The notes below the pieces were generated by a model, which worked only from the letters and a program-made list of their open reading frames with translations, made no database searches and was not told where the DNA came from. From Fidelibacterota bacterium (GTDB lineage Bacteria; Fidelibacterota; Marinisomatia; Marinisomatales; TCS55), in contig JABGZQ010000020.1 of the NCBI GenBank assembly GCA_018674655.1, forward strand, positions 1 through 34,407: DNA of 34,407 bases, written 5' to 3'. This document shows positions 24,301-31,149 of this stretch, in pieces. A program made the translations under genes and the position numbers. Each line of letters opens with the position of its first letter. The first letter of the stretch is position 1.

Positions 24301-25837
24301 TTCTTTCCTCGGACATGGAAATGGTAAGGATGTGATCAGAATACTGGTTCAGCTAAGAAATGGGAAAGCCTATAATTTCGTCGTAAATATTAATAATACT
24401 TTAGACGCTTCACAATTTACTCAAGAAACCAATTGGCTTATTTCTATGGGAACTTCCTTACAAAATAAACAATTAGTGGAAAATTTTGGTTCACACTGGT
24501 CTCAACATCAGGTTTATACAGAAGAATATATTTCAGGTGAAACTGTAACACAGTATCTCCAGCGAAAAGAAAAAGAGATTTCTTCAGGAAAATATCCTGA
24601 TCGGTGGCAAATGCGATGGCTTCATTTTATTTGGAATGGTGCGACGGCTTATTTGGAATTTTGGAAACGCACAGGATGCACGCGAATCATTAAGAATCCA
24701 TCTCCAAATAATGTTATCATTCCTGAATTTGATTATTATACGGGAACGAGACTTGTGTCCATTTCCGGTCGTAAAAAAACCGACAAAATTGAAGAAGTGT
24801 TTATATCATTTTTTAAATATTTTATTTTAGAGACTGAAAAAACATTTCATGGATTGAAAAAAATGGCAGATTGGGAAATTTTATATACTGTTACGATAGA
24901 AGTATTTGGCCTCAAAACTGGCGAAACCCTTCTCAGATCCATAAAAAAGTCCAGTAAGGAATTTGATCATTCTCCTAATCGGGTTAAACAATTTATGGAT
25001 GAAGTCAACACAACCGGTTTACTGAGAAAGCGAGTAGTCTTTGCTTCATTACGGTATCAACGATGGCTAGACCTAAATCCAGATGCTACATTTAAAGCTC
25101 GGGGCGTCATCATTCAGGATTTATACAAAGATTATAAATTACAGACAATGATTAACCAATACCCTGAAACCCGAATTCGGTTTTTTCTTATGACTGCATT
25201 CAAAGATCTAAATCCTAACTTAGTCAAAAGACTAACTGATTTAATGGCTCAAATGCGTTCGGGATCCATTTCGGAAGAAAGTCTTGAATCTTATCTTCAC
25301 ATAATTCACGATGAAGTGGAACTGACAGAAGCTGAAAAATATTTTTTAACACGGCTAGTTTTTGAACATGTAGATGCGGCAGATTACGCCGAACTTATCT
25401 CAAGAGACGTGGGCAAAAAAGGTCAATTGGATTTAGCCGTAATCATCGAAGGAAAATCAGGGAAATCGTTTAAAATTCGACCACCGTTTCATCCGAAAGA
25501 AGTGGCGCGATTTCATCGGCTCTTAATAGAAGCTAAACTGGAAGTTCAGTTTGAAATAAACCACGAATTTCTTCTTGTTAACGATAAAAAAAGAAGGTTG
25601 GCTGGTGGTTTATTTTGGAAGACAACAGGCCCAGGTATTGCCCACTTAGAAAAAATTGTCATTGCTCCCCATTTTCGAAATAATTACCTAAGCATTCGAT
25701 TAGTAGAGGAATTATTTATTCGGTTAAGAATGAAAAAATATAAATATTTAACGGTGGGATTTTTTCAATCCGGTCTTTTTTACAGATTAGGATTCGAAAT
25801 AGATCAAAAGTTTGGTGGCTTAGTAAAACGCCTTTAG
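21335..25837 (+). CDS. 1500-residue multidomain protein: acyl-CoA-ligase-like N terminus and GNAT-like C terminus
   Basis: Starts at an ATG with GAGGG about nine bases upstream. Residues about 75-615 are an AMP-forming acyl-CoA-ligase-like module: YTSGTTDNPKG 246-256, GYGMTEGTGG 401-410, HTGD 467-470, DRKKEIYKNSRGQTISPQKIEN from 483, and a candidate A10 lysine in ELTLKNTFKRK (about 585-595, in an unusual setting). An N-terminal helical extension precedes it. Residues about 620-1360 match nothing I recognise. Residues about 1370-1500 look like a GNAT acetyltransferase: HLEKIVIAPHFRNNYLSIRL, then GFFQSGLFYRLGF, with a degenerate acetyl-CoA loop. It may activate an acyl or amino acid and transfer it, but this is inference. 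No paralogue or carrier gene lies nearby. Its TAG overlaps the stop of the convergent DUF420 gene. Confidence 0.85.
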   Translation: MNSLILRMANIHKFIKLAEEEKLSVNELIDSAQSLLNTDNECSIHSFLEIGHLPAINNLIYSADRIDEWFNLLHQLILKSNFNVYALLAQRVERYGDKPLFQTISSNNITSTSYDEVWEMVQSIGSYFQEQLGKNDTIGILIPNHLNGIILDLACLSYHIPIVPIPMNLSPDHLFYVLDHAEITHLFMGSDRAPDLLKNTKRKPSEFNAVHIDNKKSWKDFLIKCRQTKIVKPKSEDLQSLATIMYTSGTTDNPKGIIFNQENIITKRFARALALPKIGSNDLFLCYLPLYHTFGRWFEMMGSIFWGATYTFTQSTSFKNLLHDLKVTKPSVFISIPKRWIQIQEQVAASIPIEKSDDVAIKKVTTTVTGGNLKWGLSAAGFLDPDIFKFFHQNGISLLSGYGMTEGTGGITMTPPEDYVVNSVGKTLPGIDLKLAEDNELLMRGPYVSTGYYKDEIKGSYTDGWFHTGDIFNYKKGHYFIVDRKKEIYKNSRGQTISPQKIENLFQDFEAIRSVFLVGDGKEFNTILLYPEPENDAVNLDTMSPEEIRIYYSSLVFSVNTFLPPYERIVNYAIIPRDFNHDNNELTLKNTFKRKNILENFVDIIEPMYEKNYTSLIRGDYEIQIPNWLLREKRLTRGDISWDGKTISEYKFDGGLPFKWNKAALVIGDFVYQPKNTTFSFAKFIRDPNLWIGNQSFVDFVGDVGYRVISFEPYHTFSVNPIKLPYHQFEYFLDAIPPYPEGDLSLPSLHLAAYNLLQKDHHHVNSALIFFKQGLNSPKYQSIIQEQLLRLQMHPDPKIWIKSFEILMPYLTREMFINLFRNSIAVDQSGVFTSFNLGLIQDDHFQSILELLAEFRQSVQIQKKDEKVCTLLINLITDLGILNPKYFTKSRGELTLWILFPINTAYAKLASDNRTKLETEFRERIHSQSLDKSFNWGKVIQFDKNVTDEIKNRIERVIINSTLIGESVFIFSKGYQLHLNEISPKGVWISFLGHGNGKDVIRILVQLRNGKAYNFVVNINNTLDASQFTQETNWLISMGTSLQNKQLVENFGSHWSQHQVYTEEYISGETVTQYLQRKEKEISSGKYPDRWQMRWLHFIWNGATAYLEFWKRTGCTRIIKNPSPNNVIIPEFDYYTGTRLVSISGRKKTDKIEEVFISFFKYFILETEKTFHGLKKMADWEILYTVTIEVFGLKTGETLLRSIKKSSKEFDHSPNRVKQFMDEVNTTGLLRKRVVFASLRYQRWLDLNPDATFKARGVIIQDLYKDYKLQTMINQYPETRIRFFLMTAFKDLNPNLVKRLTDLMAQMRSGSISEESLESYLHIIHDEVELTEAEKYFLTRLVFEHVDAADYAELISRDVGKKGQLDLAVIIEGKSGKSFKIRPPFHPKEVARFHRLLIEAKLEVQFEINHEFLLVNDKKRRLAGGLFWKTTGPGIAHLEKIVIAPHFRNNYLSIRLVEELFIRLRMKKYKYLTVGFFQSGLFYRLGFEIDQKFGGLVKRL

Positions 25838-26352
25838 TAAAGCATCCAATAAATCAAAACACCTGTTATGGATACATAGAGCCAAACAGGTAAAGTCACT
25901 TTGGCTATTTTACGATGTTTTTTTAAACTGTCTGTCCAACCGCGATAAAGAGTCACCAATGCCATGGGAATGATAATAACGGCTAAAATAATATGAGTGA
26001 TAAGGATAAAATAATATATTTCAGAAAAATCACCAGTGTATTGTTTGGGTCCTGCCTTGAACCAGTGATAAATCACATAGCTTACCAAAAAAGCACTGGA
26101 AGTTCCAAAAGCACTAAGCATTATATTCTTATGCTCTTTCTGTTTTTTTTGTCGGATTAAATAATATCCATAGATAAGTAAAATAGCTGTAATTCCATTA
26201 AATGTCGCATGGATTATCGGCAATTGGGATACATCAATAGAACCGTCAAATCCTTGGGGTCTGGGACCTAAAATTAAAAATGCGACGGCTACCGTAATAA
26301 TTATTGAAATAATATATATAATTCTCAACCAAAAATTGTCTCGAGTCACCAC
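25834..26352 (-). CDS. DUF420 membrane protein, cytochrome oxidase assembly (CtaM-like)
   Basis: 172-residue membrane protein with about five helices and the DUF420 pattern: LPIIHATFNGITAILLIYGYYLI, then MLSAFGTSSAFLVSYVIYHW, and YFILITHIILAVIIIPMAL. Histidines in these helices are typical of the family. DUF420 proteins accompany haem-copper oxidase genes, and the Bacillus/Staphylococcus member CtaM is needed for oxidase maturation. Last gene of the ctaA-ctaB-sco-DUF420 run, two bases from sco. Its stop overlaps that of the 1500-residue gene. Confidence 0.9.
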   Translation of the reverse strand: MVTRDNFWLRIIYIISIIITVAVAFLILGPRPQGFDGSIDVSQLPIIHATFNGITAILLIYGYYLIRQKKQKEHKNIMLSAFGTSSAFLVSYVIYHWFKAGPKQYTGDFSEIYYFILITHIILAVIIIPMALVTLYRGWTDSLKKHRKIAKVTLPVWLYVSITGVLIYWMLY

Positions 26353-26354
26353 TA

Positions 26355-26933
26355 TTAATCTCCCAATAATAAATTCATATCTCTTTTCAGGTTTTTCATA
26401 TCACTGGTTTGCATACCATTATAATATCCCCGGATTTGTCCTTTTTTATCCACCAATGCAAACCGTTCACTGTGAAAAATAATATCCTCATAATCGCCCA
26501 TCTTAAACCCATTTAAAATTATTTCTTTCACATCCTCTTCGGGACCAGTCAGAAAATGCCATCGATCGGTATTCGCATCATATCTAGATGCGTAATCAGT
26601 CAACACTTTCGGTGTGTCATATTCCGGATAAACGGAAATTGAGACAATTCTCACATCTTCATTATTCCGATATTCTTTATGAATAAGATTCATATTTCCT
26701 GTCATCACCGGACAAGCCATTGTACAAGTAGTAAAAATAAAATCAGCTACCCAGACTTTATCATTCAGATCTATTCGCTCAATTGTATCGCCATTACTGT
26801 CAGTAAATTGAAATTCCGGTATGGAACCCAGAACGGGTAATGATGGTTTTGATGTTGATTCCTTACTGAGATAGGTAATAAGTAATACAACGGCAAGAAC
26901 GCCATATAAGATGAATCGAGATTTTTGTGACAT
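26355..26933 (-). CDS. SCO1/SenC copper chaperone
   Basis: 192 residues with an N-terminal membrane anchor (about 8-22) and an extracytoplasmic thioredoxin-like SCO domain. The copper-binding CxxxC is at Cys70 and Cys74 (FTTCTMACPVMTGN) and the third ligand is His154 (IIFHSERFALVDKKG), so all ligands are present. SCO proteins deliver copper to the CuA site of oxidase subunit II, whose gene lies upstream here. It is separated by two bases from each neighbour (ctaB upstream, DUF420 downstream). Confidence 0.94.
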   Translation of the reverse strand: MSQKSRFILYGVLAVVLLITYLSKESTSKPSLPVLGSIPEFQFTDSNGDTIERIDLNDKVWVADFIFTTCTMACPVMTGNMNLIHKEYRNNEDVRIVSISVYPEYDTPKVLTDYASRYDANTDRWHFLTGPEEDVKEIILNGFKMGDYEDIIFHSERFALVDKKGQIRGYYNGMQTSDMKNLKRDMNLLLGD

Positions 26934-26935
26934 AT

Positions 26936-27829
26936 TTATACCCCCAAGTCGATTATGATTACGATAAGTAATGCCGGTAAATAAAATACCGATGCTTTCA
27001 ATAGCAGCAGTGCACTTTTTCGTGATTTATCTTTTGCCAATGGAATTGCTGATAGAAAAAATGCAATAGAAATGATAATAGTACCTACTAAGTAAATATT
27101 TCCCAAAGATCCCTCAATAACGGGTAAAATAGACAATGGAATCATTAAAAATAAATGCCAAAATATCTGTCGAATGGTTCGAGCACCATCCGGTTCAACC
27201 ACAGGAAGCATTTTAAAACCTGCCTGAGCATAATCATCCTTACACATCCAGGCAATTGCATAAAAGTGTGGATGCTGCCAAAGATACATTATACCAAAAA
27301 GAATCCACGCCATAGTGCCGATTTCGCCAGTGGCAGCTGTCCAGCCACCAATAATGGGCAATGCACCGGGAATAGATCCAACAGATGTATTCCACCAAGT
27401 GACTTTTTTGAGAGGCGTATAAATTGTAATGTATAAAAACGCCGTGAGTAATGACAAGAATCCAGTCAACATATTTACTTTCCAAACCAATAATACTATG
27501 CCAGATATAGCCATTGTTATGCCAAATAATAGAACATGAATGGGCGAAATCAATTCTGCCGGTAAAGGCCTATTTTTAGTCCGTTCCATGAGGCCATCCG
27601 GCACTCTCTCTATTAAATGATTAAATGCGCCTGATCCCGCTGCTGTTAAAGAGGTTCCTAATAAGGTAAAGAATAATCTTTCCCATGATCCCCAACCCAT
27701 ATTTCCAAGAAAATACCCTAATAAAGTGGCAACCAATACCAGAGATAGTATATTGAGTTTGCTCAATTCCAGATATATACTCAATAAAGATTTCGCTTTT
27801 TGCTTTTTAAATTTCAATGGGATCTCCAT
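26936..27829 (-). CDS. ctaB: Protohaem IX farnesyltransferase (haem O synthase)
   Basis: UbiA-family prenyltransferase that adds a farnesyl group to haem B to make haem O, 297 residues with about nine membrane helices. The first substrate motif reads NHLIERVPDGLMERTKNRPL from Asn70, the second part is YTPLKKVTWWNTSVGSIPGA, and PHFYAIAWMCKDDYAQAGFKMLP is the usual loop. The N terminus (residues 1-15) is cytoplasmic and basic. Its start overlaps the ctaA stop by 16 bp. Works directly before CtaA in haem A synthesis for the aa3 oxidase encoded upstream. Confidence 0.95.
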   Translation of the reverse strand: MEIPLKFKKQKAKSLLSIYLELSKLNILSLVLVATLLGYFLGNMGWGSWERLFFTLLGTSLTAAGSGAFNHLIERVPDGLMERTKNRPLPAELISPIHVLLFGITMAISGIVLLVWKVNMLTGFLSLLTAFLYITIYTPLKKVTWWNTSVGSIPGALPIIGGWTAATGEIGTMAWILFGIMYLWQHPHFYAIAWMCKDDYAQAGFKMLPVVEPDGARTIRQIFWHLFLMIPLSILPVIEGSLGNIYLVGTIIISIAFFLSAIPLAKDKSRKSALLLLKASVFYLPALLIVIIIDLGV

Positions 27830-28803
27830 TCATTCCATTTTTTTGAATTTATGCGAAACGACAATAAGGTACAAATCCCTAATAAGGCCGCACCTGTAAC
27901 TACGTGATAACTGGCAATATATGGAGATCTTTCTGTAAGCACCGTTACCACTCCCAAAGTAAACTGTGTGATAACAATGCCACCAATCCACCAAAAAGTA
28001 TTTCGAACTAATTTATCTTTTTGAATAATTGAGTTATATCTATATAAATAATAAGCAATAGTCCCTGTTACAATTACGGCACCCAATCGATGAATAAAGT
28101 GAATGACGACCTGTCCCATTGTTACCAAATCTCTATCCATTTCAAAAAGTACAACATTTATATTATTTAGCATGTTTGAGGAAAAAGTGGGTATCCACAT
28201 TCCACCCATTAAAGGGAAGTCTGGAATTGCCAATCCTGATGCAGTATGGCGCATAAGGGCCCCTAATATCAACTGAACATAAACAAACCCAACTATGATT
28301 ATAGCGCCCTGTTTCAGTTTGGGTGGCCATATAATGTCTTCCCGCTTGGATCTTTCAATTGATAAACCATATGCAATCACAATTGTAGTCATAAAAAATG
28401 TTTGTGCCAATATTCCGTGAATGATTGAAACAGGTGGTGGGAGAAAATATAAAACCGTTATTCCACCAAATAATCCTTGAATAATTACAGTCCCTAAAGC
28501 AAAATACCCAACTTTTTTCAACCAGTTTTGTTCATGAGAAAAACCAAGCCAAATAGCTTGAACCATCGTAAAAAACCCCACGATTGTGGCAATCATACGG
28601 TGTCCATGTTCATAAAATATACCCCCAACCATATCTGAGATTGGATAAGCAAACATCTGTTTTCCATAGGTGGTTGGCCAATCAGGAACGGACAAACCCA
28701 CTTCGTGGCTTTTGACCAATGCACCAGCAAAAATAAGAAATAATGTTGAAAAGGCAGTTAATTTTGATAGGCGTCGAAGCCAGGACTGAGATGATGAATT
28801 CAT
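27814..28803 (-). CDS. ctaA: Haem A synthase
   Basis: COX15/CtaA family membrane protein, 329 residues with eight helices, which oxidises the haem O methyl group to a formyl group. The four family histidine positions are visible: EHGHRM, SIIHGILAQ, HFIHRLGA and SYHVVTGA. The loops SVPDWPTTYGKQMF and AIPDFPLMGGMWIP are typical. It starts after a terminator that closes the oxidase structural operon, so it should have its own promoter in 28804-28877 or be reached by readthrough. Confidence 0.95.
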   Translation of the reverse strand: MNSSSQSWLRRLSKLTAFSTLFLIFAGALVKSHEVGLSVPDWPTTYGKQMFAYPISDMVGGIFYEHGHRMIATIVGFFTMVQAIWLGFSHEQNWLKKVGYFALGTVIIQGLFGGITVLYFLPPPVSIIHGILAQTFFMTTIVIAYGLSIERSKREDIIWPPKLKQGAIIIVGFVYVQLILGALMRHTASGLAIPDFPLMGGMWIPTFSSNMLNNINVVLFEMDRDLVTMGQVVIHFIHRLGAVIVTGTIAYYLYRYNSIIQKDKLVRNTFWWIGGIVITQFTLGVVTVLTERSPYIASYHVVTGAALLGICTLLSFRINSKKWNEWRSH

Positions 28804-28877
28804 GTGTTAATATTATTAATTATTTAGGACCAGAAATATACGATTTGCTTGAGGATTATTTTTGAATTAATCCCAAT

Positions 28878-28917
28878 AAAAAACCCCTATCCACTCGATC
28901 GAACCAATAGGGGTTTC
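28878..28917 (-). terminator. Terminator after coxB
   Basis: Read on the minus strand: AAACCCCTAT, a 17-nt loop containing the palindrome TCGATCGA, then ATAGGGGTTT followed by more T (six T in total). The 10-bp stem is perfect. It ends the oxidase structural operon 29 bp after coxB. Confidence 0.85.
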
Positions 28918-28945
28918 AACAAATATGTTTCAGATTGGACTGGAA

Positions 28946-29782
28946 TTAAAAGTCGTCACCCCAATCATCATCTTCTCCTTCTTCTTCCAGGTATTCTGCT
29001 TGTTCATCAAGCCAGGCAGCATAGCCCTCATTATCATGAACAGTTAGGAATCCTTTCATGCGATAGTGACCCAAACCACATAATTGTGCGCATGCGATTT
29101 CAAATCCTTGCCCTTCACGATCAGTGCCTTCCACAGTTTGGAGATATTCATCCGTCGTCATATTGGCTTCAAACCACACTGGAATGCTCATTCCAGGAAC
29201 GGCATCCTGTTTAACTCTAAATTCAGGGAGGGAAAAGCTATGAATTACATCCTTTGATGAAAGATCAATACGTATCGGTTTATTCACCGGAATATGAAGT
29301 TGATTTACAGTAACAAAATCATCAACACCATTTAGGTCAGATCTATCTAACCCGATTGGATTGGATACTTCATCTACTAATTTTAAATCGCGATTACCAA
29401 ATTTTCCATCTGCACCCGGATAGTGGATATTCCATGCGAACTGCTGACCAATAACTCTAATTTCTTCCGCACCGGTTGCACTATTGGGAACATCGTTAAC
29501 GCGCGTTGCCCAAATAGGAATGGCAAATCCAATTAATATCACAAATTCAATTGCCGCAACGGCCACTTCCAAACCGGAAGACAGGTGGCTTTTTACACCT
29601 ACATAATCAGCTTTGGGGTTTTTGGATGCTCTGAAACGAATTAACGTATAGATAAAAAAGAGCCCCCACCCAATAAAGAGAAATAACATGAGCCAATGAA
29701 ATAGAACAATGACTTCATCTACAGCACCACCATGGGATGATGCATTAATTGGTAATCCATATTTTCTTAAAAGATCTAACAC
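28946..29782 (-). CDS. coxB: Cytochrome c oxidase subunit II (CuA)
   Basis: 278 residues with two N-terminal membrane helices (about 22-48 and 72-95) and an outer CuA domain. CuA ligands are all present: His181 (VIHSFSLPEFRV), Cys231, Cys235, His239 and Met242 (CAQLCGLGHYRM). The aromatic patch QQFAWNIHYPG for electron entry is at 113-123. There is no fused cytochrome c domain; the protein ends in an acidic tail (EEEGEDDDWGDDF). It is the last gene of the structural operon, an unusual position because coxB often comes first. A terminator follows. Confidence 0.96.
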   Translation of the reverse strand: MLDLLRKYGLPINASSHGGAVDEVIVLFHWLMLFLFIGWGLFFIYTLIRFRASKNPKADYVGVKSHLSSGLEVAVAAIEFVILIGFAIPIWATRVNDVPNSATGAEEIRVIGQQFAWNIHYPGADGKFGNRDLKLVDEVSNPIGLDRSDLNGVDDFVTVNQLHIPVNKPIRIDLSSKDVIHSFSLPEFRVKQDAVPGMSIPVWFEANMTTDEYLQTVEGTDREGQGFEIACAQLCGLGHYRMKGFLTVHDNEGYAAWLDEQAEYLEEEGEDDDWGDDF

Positions 29783-29793
29783 AAGTTTTCCTC

Positions 29794-30018
29794 CTAAATA
29801 TCTTTACTTCGGGTTCTAAATTTCTTCGCTCTGTTTTTCAACCGAATCATAACAGTGGCAACACTTCCAAGCATTGTACCCGTCACGCCGAGTAAGGTCA
29901 TAATCGCCCAATTCATCCCAATTGTTGCTGGTGCATCTGAGGCACCATAACACGTGGCACATGCGTATGAAATATTTGGGAGTGTATACACAGCGGTTAT
30001 AATTATTAAACGAGTCAT
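29794..30018 (-). CDS. Small membrane protein with CxxC, oxidase operon
   Basis: 74 residues: a signal-like hydrophobic start, then CATCYGASDAPAT with Cys20 and Cys23, then GMNWAIMTLLGVTGTMLGSVATVMI as a membrane helix and a basic cytoplasmic tail. Similar short proteins with a CxxCxGA motif occur in oxidase operons of other phyla, but I know no assigned role; metal or thiol handling during oxidase assembly is a guess. It sits 11 bp before coxB. Confidence 0.75.
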   Translation of the reverse strand: MTRLIIITAVYTLPNISYACATCYGASDAPATIGMNWAIMTLLGVTGTMLGSVATVMIRLKNRAKKFRTRSKDI

Positions 30019-30028
30019 ATCTACAATG

Positions 30029-30226
30029 TTAAATTGTTTTGAATTTCTTTATTACTTTTTGAAGATAAAGAATTAGTCCAGTACCACTCAATAATCCAAG
30101 CACGCCTAAAATCGTAGAAAAGCTTGCATATATAGACGGGTTTTGAAGTTGCCATATTCCATACCCTACCGTAACAATAATAGAAATAGAAATAAAAAAA
30201 ATGTGAAACGATTTGATACTTAACAT
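30029..30226 (-). CDS. Small two-helix membrane protein, oxidase operon
   Basis: 65 residues with two membrane helices (about 7-24 and 36-55) and a basic C terminus (KVIKKFKTI). No family is recognised. It starts two bases after coxD ends and the next gene follows after 10 bp, so it is cotranscribed with the oxidase genes. It may be a small accessory subunit. Confidence 0.7.
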   Translation of the reverse strand: MLSIKSFHIFFISISIIVTVGYGIWQLQNPSIYASFSTILGVLGLLSGTGLILYLQKVIKKFKTI

Positions 30227-30228
30227 AA

Positions 30229-30531
30229 TTAAATCACCGCCTGATCGGTAAATGCCATAAAAGGTAGAAACATTATGACGATTAAAAAGAAAAATGTCAA
30301 ACCCAATACCGCTAATACGGTTGTTTTTTCAGAAAATAAATGCATAAAATATCCTGCCACAAGGGTCCCCTTTACCGAAGCAATAATTATTGCAAGAAAA
30401 AAGGCTTCTCCGGAACTCAAATCAAGATAAGATGCAGCAACAGTAACCACGGTTAGCACGGCTAAGGCTGCAAATACGCCTATATAAACTTTAACACTTT
30501 TTTTAATGTCTTCTACACTATGTCCACTCAT
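30229..30531 (-). CDS. coxD: Cytochrome c oxidase subunit IV (CoxD/caa3 type)
   Basis: 100 residues, three membrane helices: about 16-36, 43-64 and 70-93. The pattern FFLAIIIASVKGTLVAGYFMHL is the signature of prokaryotic oxidase subunit IV; the histidine follows in MHLFSEK. The subunit stabilises the oxidase complex and has no redox centre. It is flanked by coxC (9 bp upstream) and the two small membrane genes. Confidence 0.92.
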   Translation of the reverse strand: MSGHSVEDIKKSVKVYIGVFAALAVLTVVTVAASYLDLSSGEAFFLAIIIASVKGTLVAGYFMHLFSEKTTVLAVLGLTFFFLIVIMFLPFMAFTDQAVI

Positions 30532-30540
30532 TTTTGTCTC

Positions 30541-31137
30541 CTATAGCAAGTAAAGTACGGGAAAAAGAAAAATCCAGACTAAATCAACAAAATGCCAATA
30601 AAGCCCAACAATTTCAATTCTATTTGTAAATCGTTCAGATTCAGTGTTCATCATTTTTGAACCGGGTACGAGAAAATAGAAAATAACAACCATACCACCA
30701 ATTATATGGAGCATATGAAGTCCGGTCAATGTGAAATAGATTGCGAAAAATGTTGAAGTTTCAGGGAATATTCCGTGATGAAACTTCGCTGTATATTCAA
30801 AATATTTTACCACCAAAAACACACCCGCCAATAAAAGTGTTGTGCCTAAATATGTTTTAAATTTTTTCTGCTCCCCTAATTTGAGAGACACCCAGGACAT
30901 GATCATTGTGACACTAGATGAAATAAGAACAAGTGTATTAAACGTAGCTAGCGGAATGTTTAATTCGCTCGCCCCACTGATAAATGTACCCGTTACATCC
31001 CCCATTCTCAGAAAAACATATGCAGAAAATAAGCCACCAAATAACATGACTTCTGAGGCCAAAAAAAGCCAAATACCCAGCTTAGCATTAAACATACCCG
31101 TATCTTGTCTTTCTTCTACATTATATGGAATTTCCAT
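30541..31137 (-). CDS. coxC: Cytochrome c oxidase subunit III
   Basis: 198 residues with five membrane helices, the short form of subunit III. Landmarks are KLGIWLFLASEVMLFGGLFSAY near the N terminus, the central SSVTMIMSW, TGLHMLHIIGGM, and the C-terminal EIVGLYWHFVDLVWIFLFPVLYL. It carries no redox centre and supports proton uptake and stability of subunit I. It follows coxA after 12 bp. Confidence 0.95.
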   Translation of the reverse strand: MEIPYNVEERQDTGMFNAKLGIWLFLASEVMLFGGLFSAYVFLRMGDVTGTFISGASELNIPLATFNTLVLISSSVTMIMSWVSLKLGEQKKFKTYLGTTLLLAGVFLVVKYFEYTAKFHHGIFPETSTFFAIYFTLTGLHMLHIIGGMVVIFYFLVPGSKMMNTESERFTNRIEIVGLYWHFVDLVWIFLFPVLYLL

Positions 31138-31149
31138 AAAAATCCTTTC

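Noticed and set aside
28849-29438. Plus-strand ORFs opposite coxB
   Set aside because: Shadows of the strongly supported coxB coding frame; no SD or family likeness.
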